From Bimuria novae-zelandiae CBS 107.79 (lineage: Eukaryota; Ascomycota; Dothideomycetes; Pleosporales; Didymosphaeriaceae), in contig ML976675.1 in assembly GCA_010015655.1 (NCBI GenBank), positions 800,144 to 864,143 on the forward strand: a stretch of DNA of 64,000 nt, read 5' to 3'. The position numbers were made by a program, and so were the translations under genes. Shown here in pieces: positions 22,992-34,330 of the stretch. The notes beneath the pieces are model-generated. The model made no database searches. It saw only the letters and a program-made list of their open reading frames with translations, and had not been told where the DNA came from. Position 1 is the first letter of the stretch. The number at the start of each line of letters is the position of its first letter.

Positions 22992-25529
22992 ATGACGGGC
23001 GCTGGAACCTGGCAATCATGCAATGGCGCCGGCGTGAAGCTCTTCAAGCCGGCCCAGAGCGCGGGTGATGCATCGCCGCCCATGGAAGTCAGCATGTCAC
23101 GTATGTCTATCAGTCAAGGGCCGCAGAGTAAGCTCACATCTAGCGCTGGAGTATTAACAAACGTACTAAGGCAACGGCAGGCATGGCAAGTGATCGACCA
23201 GGACGTCCAAGTCGTTCGCCTTTGGCCTCCCTCTCGCTAAACACTGTCCCGGATCTCCGGGCAGATTCACCAAGCACATTATGCGGTGATGAGGACAATA
23301 TTATCTACACCCCGCCTAGCTCAGCGTCAGCGTCCGAGAATGAATGGCACACGCAGCTGCAGTTGTACTCTGACGGCGGCAGACGTTCTGTCAGAACCGC
23401 GGATCAAATCAGGTTTTCATCCCCGTTATTAGGCTACGAGTCCGACAGGACGGACTTCCTCCCGAACGACGTTCAGACACCATGTCCAAAGAAGACAGCC
23501 AATATCAACTACCAAGGTAGCAGTCGATCGGGTGCTACGTTGGGTGAGCTTAAGATGAGACAGTCGAACCAGAAGCCAGACCGACCGACCCATTCCAACC
23601 TCGCCATACGTCAATTAGATTTCGGACGGACCGTGTCGAAGAAGAAGCGCGCCCCGAAAAAGCGGACACCACCTCAACTAAGTGAGGCACAACAAGCCCT
23701 AGAAGCCTTGCGGAAGACCGAGTACCCGCGACATCAATGGACAGAATCAGAACGCAACTTAGGTAATAAGAGAAACTTTCTTTTATTAAAAAGAAAGGAT
23801 GCTAAGTACTAATTTATCTAAATCTAGTGGCCGTTCTATACCGCTTCTACGCTGCAGACCCATCGAAGCTAACGGAGGTGTTCAATGAGGTGACCGGCCT
23901 CCACTTGAAGACGGAGAAGGTCAAAGCGATGGAAGTGTATATGAGGCAAAATGGGCCCGAGGCATTTCCATTCTACGGAGCAGTATTCGCATGCCCACTT
24001 GAAGATCTTAATGAAGAGTACGCTGCCATCAGGGCAGTCATAGAAAAGGCTGTAGACTCTCTGGGTATCGAGCTCGAACGCCGTTCGACAGAACCGGCCT
24101 TGTCGTCCGGCAGAGCGAAGAATGCACGGTCAGAGTACACCCGGCGTCGTTTCAAGAACCTGATACGCAAAGCCCAGTATGAACACGATGCTCTGTCGGC
24201 CGACGCTCCTCAGATCAATTCAGCCAGATCTACCATACGCCTTGGCGGTTTCGCGATCTCAGCTCCCCAGGGCTTGGATGAGCTAGAGATCGACGTGGAC
24301 GAGGATGCAAGGGCCGTTCAGACCGAGGAGCCGAACACGGTGCAAACTGGATCACCATCGCCATCGCCATCGCAACCACACCAGCTGACCCACCTCGCGT
24401 TCAGAGTCTGGGACCACAACAGGTATTTCTACCCCACTATTTCTCTTCCGGCGTCTATCTAACATCAACAGCTACACCCTATTCAACGAAGAGACAGGCT
24501 TCATCTCCCAGATGCACAGCATCTGGCGAGGCCCGCTGCTCCCTCCTCCTAACCCAGAGACAGACGACGGAAGAAATTGTCATCAGCTGTTGGCCAACCT
24601 TCATCTCAACAAGCAGGGAGACGCTTCGGCGTACGTATCGGTAAGTTAGAAGGGCTATAAAACGTAAGATTAAACTGACGAGTCTAAAAGGTAGCCACGA
24701 GCCTCATACAAGTGTTGAACTACGCCAAGTAAGTATATCTGAGCCTTACTAGTATAACAGAAACATTCTAAGTTCCTAGGAAAATGACCGACCCGCAAAT
24801 CGCAGTGATTAATCTGAAGCACTCTAAACTGCAAGAGCGGCACAAGCAACTCATGGCATCGAACACGCTTAAGGAGCTGAAGGGCATTGGTCAGGCGCAG
24901 TGGGCCCGGTATAAAGGTTGGGCTGAGATTATGGTAAGCAAATTCTCCTTGTTGAGATTTGGACTAGAACCCTTTCTCATACCACATAGATATGGGGAAA
25001 CGTTCCGATGGACGCCATCATCCAGTACGGTTTCTTATCCGACCTTGAAACCGCGATAACTGGAGGCCCGACAGGTAGCCTCTTACGCAACTCCAATGAC
25101 TGGCTGCCAAACCAAACAGCGTCAACACTGACGAAGAAGCTCAAAGCTCGTTCCATCCCGCTAGACCGCGACGTTGCAAGAGCCCTAGGAGGATTTAGCA
25201 ACGCCATGGGTCTAGGGAACGCCGGAGTGTCCCTCCAGCACATAACCGAGTTCGTTCAAGTACGTAACAGATCCATACCCGCCCCGTACTGGTGCTAACA
25301 ACAACAACAACAACAGGTCTGTGTAGACGGCTGGTCCCTTAACTGCGCCCTCGTAGATGACATCCACACACGCTCCTCTTTCGCGTACACATTCGCTATC
25401 GCACTCAGCTCACAAACCTTCCACCTACAAGACATAATGGGCGCGTTCTTCGACGGGGTCGAGCGCGGACTGCATAATGTGGCTTTCTATGAACGCCGCC
25501 GGCCCAGCTTGCGTCGACGTAGGAGCTAA
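22992..25529 (+). CDS. SANT-like plus DUF7587-type protein, function unknown
   Basis: Eight exons: 22992..23100, 23181..23762, 23828..24422, 24472..24640, 24691..24728, 24780..24933, 24990..25259, 25317..25529. All junctions are in phase; 709 aa. Residues 1-215 are disordered and basic near SKKKRAPKKRTPP. Residues about 221-290 (HQWTESERNLVAVLYRFY..) look like a SANT/Myb-type helical domain. From about 422 the sequence FRVWDHNSYTLFNEETGFIS, then LLANLHLN, then AYVSVATSLIQVLNYA (481-497) matches what I recall of fungal DUF7587. The order Arg, then Ser-x-x-Thr-Ser after an aromatic, then a hydrophobic strand (IAVINLKH) recalls ADP-ribosyltransferase folds, but this is speculation. No signal peptide, so intracellular and possibly nuclear. 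The last intron ends in a (CAA)n tract. Confidence 0.75.
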
Positions 25530-26358
25530 GCAACCGACTATCCGACCTCGAGATGGAGCGAGAAGGACCCAGTGTTAAGGATCAAGAAGAGCGGTTGTAC
25601 ACGATGAAGAGCGCCCCACACCACAACAGAGACGACAGCGTTGCAATCTTTACAGCTCAGTCTGTGAACGAACGAGCATCTGCTTTCTTTCCAACTACCA
25701 AAATTAGCACTTGTATATTATGTCAAGACCGTTCCGCTGCGCCCTCCGCACAGAGCAAATGGAGCTCGCAGCCCCAACGACGGAAATTCCTCCTTCGATC
25801 CTTTCCAACAGAATTAGCACAGCAAGACGCCCACTCTTGCATAGCCGCAAAGGCGTTGTCCACGCCAACTAGACTCCCGCAAACCCCTCCAACAAAATTA
25901 TCTTCGCATAATTTACCACCGCCCACGACATAGGAGTATTGTCGGCGCGACCCCTCGAACAGAATTACCACCATATATTTACCCCCCAAACCCTCGGTGC
26001 ACAAACGAGGACACTAGTGCAGCAAGAAGCGCAATCCCGCATACCCACCGCAGAAAGAAGCAGAAGCGAGCACACATGTTGTTCGAAATGCATCTTCCAC
26101 ACATACGCTGGACAAGGGCGGTGTTGTATACCGGACTCTACTCCTATAGAATAAAACAGTAAACGAAAATTTAACCTCAACGCAAGTCTTCACCCCATCA
26201 CTTGCCATCACACCCCGTGCCCATTAAGAACAATCTGTGAAAAAAGGGTATATACACCACCATCCCATTCTCAATCTATACAACCCACCCACCCAATCAT
26301 CCAATCCACACTCCCTACCCCTCCCAGCCCTCACATCCCATCAGCTATACCATCCCAT
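25530..26358. other. Convergent intergenic region
   Basis: Between the 3' ends of the DUF7587 gene and CWC22. Contains loosely repeated AACAGAATTA / AACAAAATTA strings and pyrimidine-rich DNA; no coding signal. Confidence 0.45.
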
Positions 26359-28875
26359 CTACTCCCCCCTCCGTCTCCTCACCGGCGGCGACCGCTCCAC
26401 ACTCCTGCCACCCGCCCTCCTCCGTTCGGGCAACCCCTTCCCCTCCTCCCCACGCCGTCTCGGAGGCGGAGAACTCGAATCCCAACGCCCCCGTCCCGCC
26501 GGCGGCGCATCACGGCGTGGTGGCGGCGACGATGACCCCCTACGGCGTCGCGGCGGGGGCGAGCGAGATCGCGACCGCGACACACTACCGGGACTGCGCC
26601 GGCGCGGTGCAGCCGACCGCGAGCGCGATCTCGAGACGGAATCTGAGAGTGAACGACCGCGTCGGCGGGCCGGCGGGCTTCGCGAGCGGCTGCGACTGCG
26701 GCTGGACGAGTAGTGTCGCTTGCGTGGTGGCGGCGAGCGACTGCGCGAATCGGCGCTGTAAGAAGAACTACGACTCCGACTACGTGTGCGGTCGCGTACT
26801 TTACGGGGCGTTCTTTCTCGGCTGCGGCTGCGCGAAGAATACGACCTCTCGCTCGAGAGAGATCTGTTTCTCCTCCGAGCAGGCGTCCTGCTCCGCGAGC
26901 GACTACGTGACGAATACGACGAATAGCTCGACCGGCTCGACACGCTTTCGCTGTCCGACTCCGGTTCAGGCAGCGCCGCCGGTTTCGGCGCGTTGTTCTT
27001 GAGATACTCGCGCATGCCCTCGGTGAGCACGCCCATGCCGATCGCAGTGAAGAAGTTGATGGCGAAGCGCGTCTTGACCTGGTCGTCTGTCGGGAAGATA
27101 CCCGTAAGGCTGTCCTGGATCATGGGATCCTTTAAGCGCGCCACGAGCGTCTTCTGTCCCAAGCTCGCCATCAACTCCTCAAACAGGATCTTAATGAAGA
27201 TACGCGAACTCGATGTTGTATCCTCTTCGTTCAGCTTGACCGCCATGAAGACGTGGAAACTGATCGCATCGGTGCTCAGCAGATGCGCGAAGAACTGCGC
27301 AATGATGCGCAAACGGTTCGTCTCGAAACGGTGGATAGTCTCGTAGTAATGCACGAAGCCGTCTTCGAAAAGGTCGGCCCACATGCGATTGATCTTGCAG
27401 AAGCGCTCACCAATCTGGCCGTAAAACTTCTCGTAGGTGCGTTCCTGGCTGGCACACTCGACGATCATGGTGGTGAGTTCGTTCTCCATGCCGTGTGGGA
27501 GGTTGATGCGCATGAGCTTGTGGCAGCACTCCTCGAAGCCACCGCTGCTCTTTATGGTGAGGTAGATCGTCCTGCGCAAACTGATAAGATCCGCATTGGT
27601 CTGGTCCTTGACATCTTCCGCCTTCTGCTCTGCATCTTCGTCCTCCTCATCTGAAGCATCGGTGTATTCCGCATCGCTACCCTCCTCTTCGCCCAGGATC
27701 TCTGCCTTCAACTTTTTGTACTGTTCTTCATTCTCATCGTACTCTGGGTCGACCTTGAAAATGTTCAGTCCATCCTCAACCTTGATATCGTCTTCCAGAT
27801 GGTGCTGGTGGGTATGCTGATCCTCCTCTTCAACCAGATCCAACTCTTCTTTGATCGCAGGATTCTCCTTGTACTTGTCTTTCCGCACCTGGAAGAGAAC
27901 CTCAATCATGTATTGCGTCCGCTTGTCGATATCCGCTTCGTGAAGAATGTTCCGGAACTGGTCGAAAATCGCGTTCGAGATGGCCGCATTCATCTCCTCC
28001 AAAAACTGTCCCACTTCTTTCATAATGCCCACTGCAATCTCAACGCTGTCGTCCGTCGGCTTGTTGAGCAGTAGCAAAAGAATCTCCGCCATCAAAATTT
28101 CATTCACGACCTGTGTGTTCACCAGATGCGCCAAAAACGTTGAGCTCGCCACCGCAACAGCCTTGTCGTTTCTTCTGAAAGCCTTCCGGAATTGCATGAT
28201 CAGCCGGCGCACCAGTAGATCTCCCACTTGCGGTAGCTTCGTGTTCACAATAGCCACCATCGCCGCGTAGATGTTTGTAAAAGGCAAACTTGCAGCCTGT
28301 GCCTTCATTATCGCTCGACAAAACAGCCCGCGGCCACGAATCAGGTTCTCCGAAAACAGCTCCGGCACAATCTGCTTGATGTTCGCGACGTTGCATTTGT
28401 TGATCAAGCCCTGTATCGACTTCTTGAGCGCTTCCCAAGCCATGCGCTGAAACTCAGGCGACTTCTTGTCCGTGATAGCGGCCTGCATCGCGCGCAATCG
28501 CGCAGGAGGAATGTATGCGCCACCAGCCCGGGTCTTGGAGTCGTCGATGGGTAGCTTTCGGTTTGCGCTGAAGGCACCCTGGAGGAGCTTGAACCGCTCA
28601 TCCTCCTCCGGCACATTCTGGTCTGCTTTTTGCCGCGAGCTGTCCCCATTCTCGCGTCGCCTGTGGCCGTTCCCGTGGTCTCCATGGCGGTCCCGGTCGT
28701 GGGATCGGTCGCGGCCTAGCGGGCGGTTGAAATCTTCTTCATCACGGTCCGTCCTTCGCGAACGCTTCGACGGGCCGGCCTCGTACGGTGAGCGGTCGCG
28801 CTTGCGGGGTGGCTCTGGTAGCTCTGGTTCGGACTCGGGCGAGGGGATGCGAACAGCAGAGGCAACCTCCATCAT
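26359..28875 (-). CDS. CWC22: Pre-mRNA-splicing factor CWC22
   Basis: Single exon, 838 aa from ATG 28875; the frame is open 12 codons further but only with a TTG. Order: a charged N-terminus with SKRSRRTDRD, then the GGAYIPPARLRAM motif, an MIF4G domain (about 140-360; for example WEALKKSIQGLINKCNVANI), an acidic linker (EEGSDAEYTDASDEEDEDAE), an MA3 domain (about 430-560; RRTIYLTIKSSGGFEECCHK), and a long Arg/Ser tail (about 640-838) with many SRSRSRS repeats. CWC22 is a spliceosome component needed for the first catalytic step, and in animals it loads eIF4A3 for the exon-junction complex. The RS tail is longer than in yeast. It shares a 274-bp divergent promoter with DPM2. Confidence 0.96.
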   Translation of the reverse strand: MMEVASAVRIPSPESEPELPEPPRKRDRSPYEAGPSKRSRRTDRDEEDFNRPLGRDRSHDRDRHGDHGNGHRRRENGDSSRQKADQNVPEEDERFKLLQGAFSANRKLPIDDSKTRAGGAYIPPARLRAMQAAITDKKSPEFQRMAWEALKKSIQGLINKCNVANIKQIVPELFSENLIRGRGLFCRAIMKAQAASLPFTNIYAAMVAIVNTKLPQVGDLLVRRLIMQFRKAFRRNDKAVAVASSTFLAHLVNTQVVNEILMAEILLLLLNKPTDDSVEIAVGIMKEVGQFLEEMNAAISNAIFDQFRNILHEADIDKRTQYMIEVLFQVRKDKYKENPAIKEELDLVEEEDQHTHQHHLEDDIKVEDGLNIFKVDPEYDENEEQYKKLKAEILGEEEGSDAEYTDASDEEDEDAEQKAEDVKDQTNADLISLRRTIYLTIKSSGGFEECCHKLMRINLPHGMENELTTMIVECASQERTYEKFYGQIGERFCKINRMWADLFEDGFVHYYETIHRFETNRLRIIAQFFAHLLSTDAISFHVFMAVKLNEEDTTSSSRIFIKILFEELMASLGQKTLVARLKDPMIQDSLTGIFPTDDQVKTRFAINFFTAIGMGVLTEGMREYLKNNAPKPAALPEPESDSESVSSRSSYSSYSSRSRSRSRTPARRRNRSLSSERSYSSRSRSRERTPRKVRDRTRSRSRSSSYSADSRSRSPPPRKRHYSSSRSRSRSRSPPARRRGRSLSDSVSRSRSRSAAPRRRSPGSVSRSRSRSPPPRRRRGSSSPPPRRDAPPAGRGRWDSSSPPPRRRGEEGKGLPERRRAGGRSVERSPPVRRRRGE

Positions 28876-29149
28876 GCTGGTAATGGTTGAGTGATTCGAG
28901 ACGCCGTCCAAATAGCTCGGAATGTGTACGGTCGAATGAGTGTCGAGCGTTGTGGGTGGTCACAACTTGAAGTTGTGATGGCAAGAGCGATGCACGAGAA
29001 ACTTTGGGAGGCAGGCAGTGACCGACACGCCAAGACATTTGCGGAGGTAGGTTTAACCGTGCGTCCAAAGTTCCAGCTCATCAACATTCACGACGAGGGC
29101 GCAAGTCAACACGCCGCTTTCACTCACTCGATTTACGGAAACAATCAAG
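28876..29149. promoter_or_regulatory. Short bidirectional promoter, CWC22 / DPM2
   Basis: Only 274 bp separate the CWC22 ATG (minus) from the DPM2 ATG (plus), so both promoters and leaders must share it. No TATA box is evident. Confidence 0.6.
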
Positions 29150-29562
29150 ATGGTAAGACTTGCACGACTCTATATATTTAAGTGAAACATCACTGACTCA
29201 ATTCCAGCTCGACCGTCTCGTCGGCCTCGGCATGCTCGTCGCAGCAACCACGGTCTTTTTCTACTACACCATCTGGACCCTGTTCATGGTACGATTCGCT
29301 CTTATACTGCACCTATCACTTCAATAGCTTCTCCGGTCCTCATGCGCTCGTAAATCACGTCCTGTCTCTAACAACGCTCCAGCCCTTCGTCGACGAAGAC
29401 CACATCCTCCACGCCTTCTTCCTGCCCCGCGTCTGGGCCATCCGCATCCCCGTTATCCTCATCGTCCTCGCCACTACCGTCGTCGGCACCTTCCTCTCCA
29501 CAGTCATGATACGGAGCAACCGCAAGAAGGCGCTCAAGGCCCAACAAAAGAAGGCTTCGTAG
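29150..29562 (+). CDS. DPM2: Dolichol-phosphate mannosyltransferase subunit 2
   Basis: Three exons: 29150..29152 (just the ATG), 29208..29288 and 29383..29562; 87 aa, matching the ~80-90 aa family. The donor GTAAGA directly follows the start codon. The second exon reads LDRLVGLGMLVAATTVFFYY and ends at ATG before GTACGA; the third reads PFVDEDHILHAFFLPRVWAI and then a second membrane helix (IPVILIVLATTVVGTFLSTV). Two transmembrane segments with the PFxD..H.(L/I)H.(F/Y)FLPR.(W/Y)A loop are diagnostic. DPM2 is the small ER-membrane subunit that stabilises the DPM1/DPM3 complex making dolichol-phosphate mannose. The basic end (RSNRKKALKAQQKKAS) is ER-retrieval-like. Easily missed because of the 3-nt exon. 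Confidence 0.95.
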
Positions 29563-29855
29563 AAGACACGTTACGTTTGAGGGGCATTGGTCGGCGCATA
29601 GGGGTCGGAACTCGGTTGGGAACAAGGAATGGTTTTGTGATGCGAATCTAATTCATTTTAATATGCATCGCAAACTTCATCTCGAAATTGGCAGAGTTCT
29701 CGTGAAGCGGCCAGGTATTTGCCCTGCAAGGACTCTGTTTAGCCTCGGCAGTACCATACAACTTCGTGCTGCAAAGACGATGCACATAGCCATTAGCTTT
29801 TGCGCCGATCTTAACTGTCTGAAGCCGTCCAGTCTTCATTCATTAAACCCAAAAT

Positions 29856-32800
29856 CTACATAATGTTGCAATTCTCATCGTTGTCGAGAAGTAATGTTGT
29901 TTGACCCTCCTCATCTTCGTCTCCATCGACCACAACATGATGACCATGCAGCCGCTGAGCCAGTTGAGCAAGCAATGTCCGAGTGATGAACGCGTCTTCC
30001 CGACCTAGATGTGGCCGACAGTCAGTCTGTACCCCAGCGCACGAATGATGAAGAATGACTCACCACCTTTCCTATCCATGTCATTTTGAGACGTGATCTG
30101 GTAGTGCTCGTGCATGGCTTTACGACTCTTTATTCCGTTCTCGGCGACTTCATCGTCCTCGTCGTCGCTGAGAGATGGATCGCCGGGTGTCTCGCTTGGT
30201 GACGTTGCAGAAGGTCGACGTGCTCTACGTCTTCGTCCAAAGCCGAGACTGGAAAGTCCGCGGTCGGCCGACTGGACGCCAATGCCCTTGCGAGCATTGC
30301 GTTGTGCTGCAGCATCTGGTGAGAAGATCTTGACTGTGTGATCTATACCGGAGACAGCCATTGTTGGTTCGTACGGGTGTCCTATCGAGTTTAGTAATAT
30401 GCGATGGAAGAGAAGCAGGACACCGACCTTGCACCACATTGACAACCTCACCATCGCCTTCCAGTATGTTGACAAGCTGAGCAGACTTCCTGTCCCATAT
30501 GAAGAGGTGTCCGCAATCACTGCCGCTGACTACGTATTCGTCGTTCTGGCCGAAGAAGTTTACGTCCTTTACGGTTCTAACGTTACAGTGCCCTGTGTAG
30601 ACGCGGGTATGGGGCGCGCAAGGTACGTGTGACTCGACGCGTTCGCGGAGGTAGCTGCGATCGAAATCTGACCGCCACAAGACACGTCCGCTTCGTGTGC
30701 GGGCCAAGCCATCCTCGTCTACATCGTCATCCTCTTCGTCTTCGTCCTCCTCTTCCAACTCTATGTCACTATCCGACTCTTCTTCCTCCTCGTCCTCTGG
30801 CGCGAGAGCTGGGTCAAGGTCATCGTCATCGTCATCGTCATTGTCGTTGTTGCTACCGTTGTCGTCGCCCACAGCTGCTTCGCCTGGGATTGCAGATGGC
30901 CCTGATTCTGTGACCACGCGCTCGGCCCAAATGGGCGTCACAAGCTCCGCATCCACGATGGCTTCATCCTCCTCGAGGGGATCGATGTCTTCCTGCCGCT
31001 CACGATGCGCGTTCTCTACTGCCCGTATACTCGAATCTAATATCATTCCACGTCCGCCAAACGCACGATCCACAGCAGAGAATCGAACATCTTTCGCGAC
31101 GTTCAATAACAATCCTCTGCCAATCTTGAACGCCCAGTTCCTTACTGCCGCTGTGCGATCTTGTCCTGGTACATCATCGGATGCTGCACCCTCATCAGAG
31201 GTAGGCTCGTGTTCGCCAATTAAATCGACAAAAGGTACCTTCACTGCTCTAGAGAAAGCAATCACAGCGGCCTTTTCGGACGAATATAGGATTCTCGTGT
31301 CATCCTTTTCGAATTTCGATACGTCTACGTTGACAATAGGATCGTCGCTCGCAAGCTGGAGCAGATAAGGGATAAGAATCTCATCGATGGCATCGCTATC
31401 GGCATCTGGTGGAAGTGGCATGCGAGGATTCGAGCTTGGGCTCGCAAAGCCGTCTATGACAGACTGCACACCGCCATCAAGCCATAAGAGGATGGCCTTG
31501 AGAAAATCATATGCGAATTGTTCGTGTCGAGGTACTTGTCGTTCGTTGGGGGCAAGTTGTATCGAAGCGAAATACTGGGTGATGATAGCATTTGCGTCAC
31601 CGCCCGTTCGCAATTGCCCCCCGAGGACACGAGCGAGGGTGCCCGCAGCTTGCACAAAACGTCGGAAAGACGCTCGTTGGTCGCGTAGCTTATTCTGTAC
31701 GCCAACATCGATAGGATTAGGATCCATTGGATAGCCCCAGGTCCTCGATATCTCGTCCATATCGGGTAGTATTGAAGCTGCGAAGCCAAGTATAGAAGTG
31801 AACGTAGACTTATGTGGCACGGGACTGTCAAGATCAGACCCACCACTGGCTTCCGAGAGGTCAAACATCTTGGGAAGAAGTCCGATTGTTGTCTTCGCGA
31901 TACGGTAGTGATCAGTACCCTGTATTGCTGCCGCCTCACTGGGTGTCAGTGGACTCTCAGGACCTTCGACACGGATCTCTTCGCTTTGTCCATTGGCATA
32001 GTTGACGCGCAATGCTAAGCCTTCGGAACTCTCCGTGCGTTGGCGTGATCCAGCTCTATTGGCGCCTTCTTCAAACAAGATGCCGGACTTTGGTCGCTTT
32101 CGCTTTCGGCTCTTATCCTTGACTCTACGTTTTGATGGTCCTGCCATCCCAGCTTCCTGCGTCTCTTCGGATGCGTCTGGGCTCCTCATCATATCAAAAC
32201 TGTAGATGTAATCACCAGACCAACTCACTACAAGCTCGTTTGGGTTTGCGTTACTGATCTTGCAAGCAGTAATGTGTCCATTATCGCGACGCTTCATCCG
32301 CTGTTGCCCGTTGGGAGCAAACTTCTTTACACACTGAGTGGCTTTTCCTAGCAGCTCATCGTCATACGGACCGCCACTCGCGGGGCTTGACAGCTTAGCG
32401 CCACGCTCGTGGAGTTTGTCTCTCCCAAGCATGCGACGGTCGTGCAGGAAGCAATGAAGATGTGCACCACCAAGAGCAATATAATGAGGCTGAGAGGGCG
32501 AGCAGGAGACGGTGTTGAGATCCAGATGGTAGCGGCTATATGAAATGAGCGGCGGCGGAACGCTGTCAGAGGCGTCGCTACCCGCGGCCCAGCTTGGCAT
32601 CATGCTGTCCCTCTGTGGCGGGTAGACTCTTGATGGTTGTCTGATATCCCATTGCCGAACGTCGCCGTCTTCAGAGCAAGTGAGAAAGTAGAATGGCGTG
32701 TCCTCTGTCACGATACGCTTCACCGTATCTTTGTGGCATCGAAAAGCCTTCGCGTTGGTATCGCCTTCAGTCAGCGTCAAGCCGTCACGCACACCATGTA

Positions 32801-33300
32801 TTCCCACTCGTGGCCTTGCTCCCTGCGGTCGAGCTGAAGCTGTAGAACCAAGTGCAGAATGACCCGAGTGTTCGATGTCGAATATCCGCACGTCATCGGT
32901 AGCAGAGACGATGGTCCGGTCGTTGGAATAGGGCATGAACTTGACAGAGAAAATGTTAGTTTGATGCCCCGTCAAGATGGAGGTGGTGAGACTGAATTGG
33001 GACGTGGACGATTCAGGCTGGTAGGAATGAATGTTGATGCGGTGGTCGTCGGAGCCTGAAGCCAACAAACGGCCAGAGGTCGACCAGCTGGAGCAATCAG
33101 TATTAAAATCAAGTTGACTGACGCGTGATATAGTACCATAGAGCATTTACGCATCCGTTGTGGCCCTCAAGCTCGTTCACGATGTCCATGTCCTGCACCC
33201 ATTGTCTGTCGCCATACAGCCCGAGCACCCTTGAGTAGGGCTTGGTGCGCGTCGCGGCTATTTCGCGCCTCAACAGGCGGTCGTAGACGGTGTATTTCAT
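29856..33300 (-). CDS. DCAF6/DCAF8-like WD40 protein (putative CUL4-DDB1 substrate receptor)
   Basis: Four exons, complement(29856..30004, 30064..30381, 30428..33087, 33137..33300); 1,096 aa, all junctions in phase (for example NAL-CWSTSGRLLASGSDD and VVQ-GHPYEP). The propeller is split. N-terminal WD repeats (about 45-330) include GHQTNIFSVKFMPYSND and CHKDTVKRIVTEDTPFYFLT. A ~500-residue insert holds a basic KSRKRKRPKSG patch and an acidic run (about 800-850). The C-terminal repeats contain YVVSGSDCGHLFIWDRKSAQ and AVSGIDHTVKIFSP, the most conserved stretch of DCAF6/8/WDTC1 proteins. These present substrates to CUL4-DDB1 ubiquitin ligases; that role here is inferred. ATG 33300 is the first in frame. 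Divergent from the PHO85-type kinase. Confidence 0.9.
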
Positions 33301-34330
33301 GTTGACAAAAGGAAATGCGGCACATGCACATGCACAGGCCCAGTTAGGAGTTTGTGTCCAGTACGCTTTGTGCTCGGCGCCACAAGCAGCGTCTCCGATT
33401 AAGTGTGGAGCTTGGAGGGCTTGGAGAGGGTAAACGACAACGTCTCGTAGGGCCGAAGCGAGGGGATCAGTCGGGGGGCACGCGTTCAAGGTCGGGAGGG
33501 CGGGACGAGAGGCGTGCACGCATGGCGCTCTCACAGGCAGGTGAGTCGTCGGTGGACGTTGGAGGTGTTTGGATGACGAAGCTGCCGTGACATTTCTCCA
33601 CCGCCTCGCTAATATTCCCCACCCGCGCCCGCGCCCGCGCCCGCCTTATTCAGCAGCGACCGTAGCTAACATTATTTTACGCGATGTCTTGCCGATTACA
33701 ATTTATGCGTTTGTTGGAAAATAACCTTGGCTTCACGTGCTTTTGCTATATCCGTACTGCCATGTGAATGTTTGCTAGTTGACAGGGTTGTCCTTGCCCT
33801 GCAACCACCCGCCACCGCGAGTGCACATCACCCAAACATTGAATGTGGACAGCAAGGCTAGAACTCCCTACCAGGAAATTTATCTACGGACACAGGGCGA
33901 TTGGCGTGGGCAGGCGCTGTGGGCGGCTCCCGCTGCTAGGCGCCCTCCTTGCCCCGCCACTCACCAACGTCTCATCCATCAGCGCCCAGCAGCAGCACCA
34001 ATCTTCGCAGCTACTATTCACTAGACCTGCTTCTTTTATCCAGACGTCGAGCCCGGGGACGCTGCAGCGCTTCCCTCTGCAACAACGACGGCCCAACTAC
34101 AGATACCCCCCGACGCCGTGCCCGCTCACTCCACGCCGCCCCAGCTGCGCATCGCCAACGAGCTCACCTCTGCGAGCGCCATTCTCTTCGACCCGCTGCA
34201 CACAAACCGCCCGCCGCCCAGCAAACTCCGCCCGACCCACGCCGGCACTCTCTCCATCGCCAACCGCACCGACTCTTCCATCAGCGTGCGCAACCTCGGC
34301 GGTGGCCACACAGCGCCCTTTCCGCCCACC
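33301..34330. other. Divergent intergenic region (DCAF-like / PHO85-like)
   Basis: About 1 kb. A GC-rich (CGCGCC)n-like run lies near 33622-33650. The right 290 bp are continuously open in frame with the kinase and look protein-like (see findings), so part may be coding through an unrecognised 5' exon. Confidence 0.5.

Noticed and set aside
26379..27002. Plus-strand frames opposite the RS tail of CWC22
   Set aside because: They mirror the Arg/Ser repeat codons and show no independent family.
33301..33534. N-terminal extension of the DCAF-like protein
   Set aside because: The frame is open upstream but without any ATG; ATG 33300 begins the conserved sequence.
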